Assembly (NCBI GenBank): GCA_964475835.1
Contig: CAYYYL010000008.1
Location: 1-64,000, forward strand
Reading direction: 5' to 3'
Origin: JABDCI01 sp964475835
GTDB taxonomy: Bacteria; Verrucomicrobiota; Verrucomicrobiia; JABWAM01
DNA: 64,000 bases
Shown: positions 59,649 through 64,000 of the stretch, piece after piece
Layout: each line of letters starts with the position of its first letter
Position numbering within the stretch: position 1 is the first letter of the stretch
Notes under the pieces: generated by a model
The model's database searches: none
What the model saw: only the letters and a program-made list of their open reading frames with translations
Told to the model about the DNA's origin: nothing
Translations under genes and position numbers: made by a program

Positions 59649-60467
59649 TTATGGATCAGGGGTGGGGGCAAACGATTTACGAACCGCATCGAAATCAGCG
59701 GTGGGATCCAGACGTACAAATACCGTGATGCGACGGTTCACATCAAGGTCAGGCTGAGTGCTTTCCAGCGGCTGGCGATCAGCGTATCCGACAACCCGGA
59801 GAAATTGATTCGAACGAATTCCACGCTCCTGCATGAATTGGCGCGCGACCATGGCGCGTTGGGTTGAGAGATCCCATTGATCCACCGATTGCTCGGAACT
59901 CTTGTCCCCTCCCTGGGTATGGCCCTCGACTTCAACCTGGAAGGGATAGCGTTCAAGCTCCCAGGCGATGGTGCCAAGCACCCAGCGCCCGTAGTCGGTG
60001 AGCTTTGTGGAACGGTCCTCAAAGAGGGGGCGGTCGGGGCGATCCATCGCCTGAAGTCGGAAGCCGTCGTTGGTGAATTCAAATCGAAAAGCGTCGATAT
60101 CCGTCAATTCATCATTGTTACGATGGAGCAAGCGCTGAAGGGTCGATGCGGTTTCACGCAAGGTGGCGTGAGCGGCCACAGCGCGGGTGGCCCACATTTC
60201 ACCTCCCAGATCACCGGTGGATGAAGGTTGTGGAGGCACCATGCGCGCAGGAGTGCGCGAAAGCTGCGTGACGGGGGCGAGCATACCGACACCACTTGGA
60301 TTACGTTGCAACAAGGCGGTGGAACGGAAGTATCCGGCGATGCTTTCCTTCATTTCCTGGCTCATCGCGACGATCCAGAGCACGAGGAAGAGCGCCATCA
60401 TCGCCGTCACGAAGTCGGCGTAGGCCACTTTCCAGGCACCACCGTGAGATCCTCGTTTTCCGCTCAT
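59649..60467 (-). CDS. motB: flagellar motor stator protein MotB
   Basis: A 272-residue stator protein anchored in peptidoglycan. N-terminal WKVAYADFVTAMMALFLVLW carries the proton-binding Asp18 in the single transmembrane helix. The plug/linker follows. The C-terminal OmpA-like domain (about 155-260) contains FQVEVEGHTQGGDKSSEQSV, DQWDLSTQRAMVARQFMQER and a VDPTADF-type end. It follows motA after a 6-bp gap. Confidence 0.95.
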   Translation of the reverse strand: MSGKRGSHGGAWKVAYADFVTAMMALFLVLWIVAMSQEMKESIAGYFRSTALLQRNPSGVGMLAPVTQLSRTPARMVPPQPSSTGDLGGEMWATRAVAAHATLRETASTLQRLLHRNNDELTDIDAFRFEFTNDGFRLQAMDRPDRPLFEDRSTKLTDYGRWVLGTIAWELERYPFQVEVEGHTQGGDKSSEQSVDQWDLSTQRAMVARQFMQERGIRSNQFLRVVGYADRQPLESTQPDLDVNRRITVFVRLDPTADFDAVRKSFAPTPDP

Positions 60468-60473
60468 AAATTC

Positions 60474-61331
60474 TTATCCCTTCAAGCTCTTCAACATGGC
60501 ATCCATCTGCTCCGCGTTCACGCGACGGTCCTCGGGTATGCTGGAGCGCATGTTTTCGGCGGCCGTCAAGGGTGAGGCGCCTGCGGCGAAGGCCACGATG
60601 CCACTGCGTATGATGCAGAAATAGGCCAGTTCGTCATGGTTCAAAAATTCAATATTGCTTCCCAGGGGCTGGAGAATGCCATAACTGAGAAACACACCCA
60701 GGAAGGTTCCGACGAGCGCCGAGGAGACGTGGTGCCCGACCTCTTTCACGGGGCCGTCGATGTTGGCCATGGTGATGATAATTCCCAATACGGCGGCAAC
60801 GATGCCCAGTCCGGGAAGAGCATCCGCCACCTTGGAGAGCACACTGACAGGGTGATAGGAATGCATGTCCTTGCCGTTTACCTGTTCGTCGAGAAAGACC
60901 TTCAACTGGTCGGCCTTGATTTTGCCGTCGATGACAGGCTTCATCGCATCACAGAAGAATTCCACCGCATGGTGGTTTTTCAGAAAAGAGGGATAGCGGC
61001 TGATGATGGTGCTTTTATCAGGTTCGAGGACGTGGGCTTCCAATCCGATGATGCCCTGCTGGCGTCCGACGCGGAAAATCTCATACAGCATCTGGACGAG
61101 GTCCGTGTAGACCTTCTTGGAATAGGGAGATCCCTTGCAGGAACGGATCACGAAGGAAAAAAGCAGCTTCAACACCGAGGGAGGACTGCAAGCCACGAGG
61201 AACCCGAGGGCGCAACCACCGACTACAAAATATTCAGAGAGAACGAAGAGCGCGACAGGGTTTCCACCGGCAATGATAAAGCCGATGCAAACCGCCCCCA
61301 TCACGATTCCCCATCCAATAAGCAGTGTCAT
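60474..61331 (-). CDS. motA: flagellar motor stator protein MotA
   Basis: A 285-residue protein with four membrane segments. Marks: IMGAVCIGFIIAGGNPVALF, EYFVVGGCALGFLVACSP, SPYSKKVYTDLVQMLYEIFR in the cytoplasmic loop, and PGLGIVAAVLGIIITMANID and VGHHVSSALVGTFLGVFLSY in the last two helices. Charged cytoplasmic loop residues are present. It lies between fliA and motB, one operon. Confidence 0.95.
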   Translation of the reverse strand: MTLLIGWGIVMGAVCIGFIIAGGNPVALFVLSEYFVVGGCALGFLVACSPPSVLKLLFSFVIRSCKGSPYSKKVYTDLVQMLYEIFRVGRQQGIIGLEAHVLEPDKSTIISRYPSFLKNHHAVEFFCDAMKPVIDGKIKADQLKVFLDEQVNGKDMHSYHPVSVLSKVADALPGLGIVAAVLGIIITMANIDGPVKEVGHHVSSALVGTFLGVFLSYGILQPLGSNIEFLNHDELAYFCIIRSGIVAFAAGASPLTAAENMRSSIPEDRRVNAEQMDAMLKSLKG

Positions 61332-61344
61332 GGATCACGTCATT

Positions 61345-62217
61345 TCAGGTTTGCATCCGTTCCAAACGGCTCCGGAGGCGTTGAATGGCCAGTGTATGAA
61401 TCTGCGAAACGCGTGATTCAGTCACATTCAGCGTCTCGGCAATTTCCTTCAGGCGAAGATCTTCGTAGTAGTAAAGGGCGAGCACCTTCTGCTCGATGGG
61501 GCTCAGACTCTGAATGGTCTCCACCACCAGGCGGTGCCGCTCTTCATTGAGCGTCGATTCCAGGGGGTTGCGTGTCCGGACATCCTGAATGCACTCCTCC
61601 TGGGTCAGATCCCCCTCCAACCCCTGGGAACGGACGTCCTGAAGCGAGATGAACAGCGCCGGGCGAATGTTCGCCATGTAGCGTTCGAGCTCCTCGATCG
61701 AAAGATGCATCTCCTCAGCCAGCTCCTCCTCGCTTGCCTCGCGACCGAGGCGTTGCTCCAGAGCCTGCTGGACCTTGCGGAAATCACGCGCCTGGCGATG
61801 CACGGAACGGGGAGCCCAGTCCATGCTGCGCAATTCATCGAGCACCGCTCCACGAACACGCATGGCCACATAGCTCTTCAAACTGCTTCCCTTGGTGGCG
61901 TCGTAGCGGCGAACCGCATCCATCAGACCGATCAGGCCTGCACTCAAAAGATCGTCCTGACTGATGTGGGGCGGAAGACTGATCGCGATGCGTCCCACCA
62001 CCGTCTTCACGAGCGGAAGCATGCTGACGATGAGATCGTGCTGTTCCTTCGTGCTCGCGCTGTAGTTTTCGAGAGGTTTTCTCGACGGGGAACGCGGTCC
62101 GATGAATTCGGGGGATTCCGTATGAATGGCCAGTTGGGGAATATTCAGCTCGGGAATATTTCCGGTTGGCGGAGGTTCGATCTTGGTTTTTTCTCGGGGA
62201 GATAGGGCAGCACTCAT
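61345..62217 (-). CDS. fliA: flagellar sigma factor FliA (sigma-28)
   Basis: Sigma factor for late flagellar promoters, 290 residues. Region 2: LVKTVVGRIAISLPPHISQD, then DLLSAGLIGLMDAVRRYD and SYVAMRVRGAVLDELRSMDW. Region 3: RQARDFRKVQQALEQRLGRE. Region 4: LVVETIQSLSPIEQKVLALY and LRLKEIAETLNVTESRVSQI. An N-terminal extension of about 50 residues is extra. The promoters at 47976 and 50339 match its consensus. No flgM is seen nearby. Confidence 0.96.
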   Translation of the reverse strand: MSAALSPREKTKIEPPPTGNIPELNIPQLAIHTESPEFIGPRSPSRKPLENYSASTKEQHDLIVSMLPLVKTVVGRIAISLPPHISQDDLLSAGLIGLMDAVRRYDATKGSSLKSYVAMRVRGAVLDELRSMDWAPRSVHRQARDFRKVQQALEQRLGREASEEELAEEMHLSIEELERYMANIRPALFISLQDVRSQGLEGDLTQEECIQDVRTRNPLESTLNEERHRLVVETIQSLSPIEQKVLALYYYEDLRLKEIAETLNVTESRVSQIHTLAIQRLRSRLERMQT

Positions 62218-62230
62218 AGGGTTTCAGTCA

Positions 62231-62485
62231 TTAGGGATTTTGGGTTGGCGGAGGGTTCGCCTGATGTTTTTTGATTTCCAAAGCTTTAAGGTGGGCGCGA
62301 AAGAGACTCATCAGAACGAGCTTCGCGAGAACGGCACAGGCCGCGCAGGCCGCAGCACCGCGGAAAAAGGCTGTGGCCATCGGAACGTCGTGCCAGATGG
62401 CAAGTCCCATCCCAGTCAGGAATCCCGCCAGTCCGGCGAGGATCATGAAGCCACGTAACAAAATGGAGAATTGATCGGAAATCAT
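62231..62485 (-). CDS. small membrane protein between flhF and fliA
   Basis: An 84-residue protein with two hydrophobic segments (about 9-30, LLRGFMILAGLAGFLTGMGLA, and 38-61, ATAFFRGAAACAACAVLAKL) and a basic C-terminal tail. It starts 37 bp after flhF and ends 13 bp before fliA, so it is in the same operon. I recognise no family. Position between flhF and fliA is often taken by fleN/flhG; this is not an ATPase, so that gene is absent here. Confidence 0.65.
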   Translation of the reverse strand: MISDQFSILLRGFMILAGLAGFLTGMGLAIWHDVPMATAFFRGAAACAACAVLAKLVLMSLFRAHLKALEIKKHQANPPPTQNP

Positions 62486-62522
62486 AAGAAATTCTCAGAA
62501 TTGTTAAGCAATCCCGATGCCA

Positions 62523-63671
62523 TTACGCCGTAACCTTGGTCAAATGGGGTGATTGAACCGGGGAATACCCTTGAAAGAAGGTTTTTCCAAAGGGAAATCC
62601 CCTTCCCTCGTGGAGTTCTCCGGGCACATTTTTCCCGCTTGAGAAGAAGGCGATGGGTAGACCCGTGACGCGATGAGCTTCCCATACTTTGCCCAACCGG
62701 CACTCCAGATCCCCCTGGGTGAGGGCGACTCCTGCCATGGGAAGACGCTCGAAGTGGCCGCGAAACTGTTCCCAGATTCCGATGTCGGAGGGCATGCTCG
62801 CCGTGAGAATCACCTGAAATCGGGGATGTTGCGCGCATACCTCTCCCAAGGCAGTCCAGGCCTCGTCGCTGAAGGGAGAAACCCCATTCCAATCGATGAG
62901 AATATGCGTGCGGGGGGTCACTTCGTTGGCAAGCGAACGCAAATCTGCCCCGTGAAAGAGATGGCGAACGGGAATGTCCAGCACTTCACTATACAGGGAA
63001 AGTTCCTGGGAGGGACCGGGCCGTGTCATATCCGCAGATACCACGAGCACTTCGGTCTGTTGCATGAGGCGCATCCGTGCCGCGATTTTCAGAAGTAAAA
63101 GAGTTTTTCCGATCCCCGGCATGCCGAGAAACAGGGTGCAGCGCCCCTCCTGTTGGGGGAACAGATCGCTCCAACCGATACGGGGAATGCGGTGATCCAG
63201 ATCCGCCATGCACTGGTTCACATCAAGCGAAGGATTCTTGATGCTCCAGTCGACGAGGAGTTCCATCGCATAGTCGCGGTTGAGCCCCTTGGAGGTCATG
63301 AAATCAAGCAGCGGATGCTGAAGCGGCTTGCTCTCCACCTGGGTGCGGGCCCAGTGAATGCGCTCCATCTGCCGCATGGTCGAGCGGCACTGGTGGACCT
63401 CGTCGCGGAGAGAATGCATCTCCTCAAACATCCCGGCAGGCATCGCTGAAGCCGCGGAAGGCTGGGGCTTTTCGACAGAAATCGGGGGACGCGCGGTCAC
63501 TTCCACATATTCCTTGGAACGGCCGAAGATCTTTTTTGGGTTTTTCTTTTTTTCAACATGAAGAATAATCGCGTCGGATCCCCATTTTTGCTTCACCGCA
63601 TCAATGGCTTCCTGCAGGGAAGGTGCGTTGAATTTTTCGATGGGGTCCTGGATATTTGTGGGCGTTTTCAT
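62523..63671 (-). CDS. flhF: FlhF-like SRP-GTPase family protein with degenerate GTP site
   Basis: FlhF positions flagella at the pole. The start at 63671 (MKTPTNIQDPIEKFNAPS) is favoured over a TTG at 63686. An N-terminal basic region (LQEAIDAVKQKWGSDAIILH and KKNPKKIFGRSKEYVEV) is typical of FlhF. The G domain has an intact P-loop GMPGIGKT (183-190), but the DTAGR motif is DWNGV (260-264) and TKxD is TQGD (318-321), and the DTYR-type motif reads ADMTR. So nucleotide hydrolysis is probably lost. It is 382 residues and follows flhA. Confidence 0.85.
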   Translation of the reverse strand: MKTPTNIQDPIEKFNAPSLQEAIDAVKQKWGSDAIILHVEKKKNPKKIFGRSKEYVEVTARPPISVEKPQPSAASAMPAGMFEEMHSLRDEVHQCRSTMRQMERIHWARTQVESKPLQHPLLDFMTSKGLNRDYAMELLVDWSIKNPSLDVNQCMADLDHRIPRIGWSDLFPQQEGRCTLFLGMPGIGKTLLLLKIAARMRLMQQTEVLVVSADMTRPGPSQELSLYSEVLDIPVRHLFHGADLRSLANEVTPRTHILIDWNGVSPFSDEAWTALGEVCAQHPRFQVILTASMPSDIGIWEQFRGHFERLPMAGVALTQGDLECRLGKVWEAHRVTGLPIAFFSSGKNVPGELHEGRGFPFGKTFFQGYSPVQSPHLTKVTA

Positions 63672-63694
63672 AGGCGTCTCTTTCAAATTTCAGA

Positions 63695-64000
63695 TCATGC
63701 GTGATTGGGAACCATTCCGATCGATTGTACCTGGGTGCGCTCGGGCAGTTCGTTGTAGGCGACAATGGTCAGGTTGCGGAACGTGCCCTCGAAGAAGCGG
63801 CGCAGGGCCAATCGGATCGTGGGTGAGCAGACGATCAGGGGCTGAATTCCTGCCGACGCCATCTCCTTCATCCTGTTGGCAAGCCCGTCGTAGAGGTGGC
63901 GCGCGACCGTCGGTTCCAGGGCGAGGGAGACATCATGCTGGGATTGACGGATGGATTGGGCGATGCGGTGCTCCAGTTCCGGATCAAGAGTGATGGCCGA
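63695..64000 (-). CDS. flhA: flagellar export protein FlhA (3' part only)
   Basis: The last 101 codons of flhA enter from the right edge. The stretch LDPELEHRIAQSIRQSQHDV, then PLIVCSPTIRLALRRFFEGT and LTIVAYNELPERTQVQSIGM, is the conserved C-terminal cytoplasmic domain of the export gate. The stop TGA is at 63695-63697 and flhF follows. Confidence 0.92.
   Translation of the reverse strand, partial: SAITLDPELEHRIAQSIRQSQHDVSLALEPTVARHLYDGLANRMKEMASAGIQPLIVCSPTIRLALRRFFEGTFRNLTIVAYNELPERTQVQSIGMVPNHA

Overview
The window is GC-rich bacterial chromosome, tightly packed, with no rRNA or tRNA gene, no CRISPR array and no complete insertion sequence that I can see. It looks like a flagellated Gram-negative member of the PVC group, most likely Verrucomicrobiota. 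Reasons: a type II prepilin-like protein with a C-terminal H-X9-DG type motif (32541-33413), P-ring and L-ring genes (an outer membrane is present), MoxR/DUF58/vWA gene sets, and many short palindromic repeats between housekeeping genes. The taxonomic guess is inference; the gene identities are mostly firm.

Region 1 (1-32.4 kb) is housekeeping. On the minus strand: a MoxR-DUF58-membrane protein operon (1-2148), queE, a vWA membrane protein coupled to agmatine deiminase, N-carbamoylputrescine amidase (together the agmatine-to-putrescine route), a Xer recombinase, a GIY-YIG nuclease gene embedded in palindromic repeats, mazG, phhB, nadC, lysC and an ankyrin protein. Then bioB (+) converges on thiD (-), followed by a proton-pumping pyrophosphatase (+), an NAD-binding epimerase (+), and a minus-strand run leuB, 5-formyl-THF cyclo-ligase, ymdB-like, panC, argA and an rsmA-Nudix fusion. 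After a small basic protein and an ABC1/UbiB kinase come plus-strand truB, ribF, ftsH and pyrC. At least eight families of short palindromic or inverted repeats sit in the gaps; several supply stop codons or ribosome binding sites to adjacent genes.

Region 2 (32.4-34.9 kb) is AT-richer and accessory: a prepilin-like protein, a short FG-GAP repeat protein and a decayed SGNH hydrolase.

Region 3 (34.9-49.4 kb) is a glycosylation island that runs into the flagellar genes: a sugar isomerase/epimerase, a Gfo/Idh/MocA oxidoreductase, three GT4-like glycosyltransferases, a DUF5672 protein and four paralogous CgeB-like glycosyltransferases. It is interleaved with fliS, a protein of unknown function, fliD and flagellin. 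The simplest reading is a flagellin glycosylation locus.

Region 4 (45.0-64.0 kb) is flagellar, nearly all on the minus strand: flhA (partial), flhF, a small membrane protein, fliA, motA, motB, a small Cys protein, flgF-flgG-flgA-flgH-flgI-flgJ-flgN-flgK-flgL, fliW, csrA, fliC, fliD, a protein of unknown function, and fliS. The control circuit can be read from the sequence. FliA (sigma-28) is encoded here, and sigma-28 promoters with the TAAA-N15-GCCGATxx pattern precede both fliD and fliC. The fliC leader carries a GGA-in-loop hairpin plus a second GGA pair at the ribosome binding site, which fits CsrA repression relieved by the neighbouring FliW.
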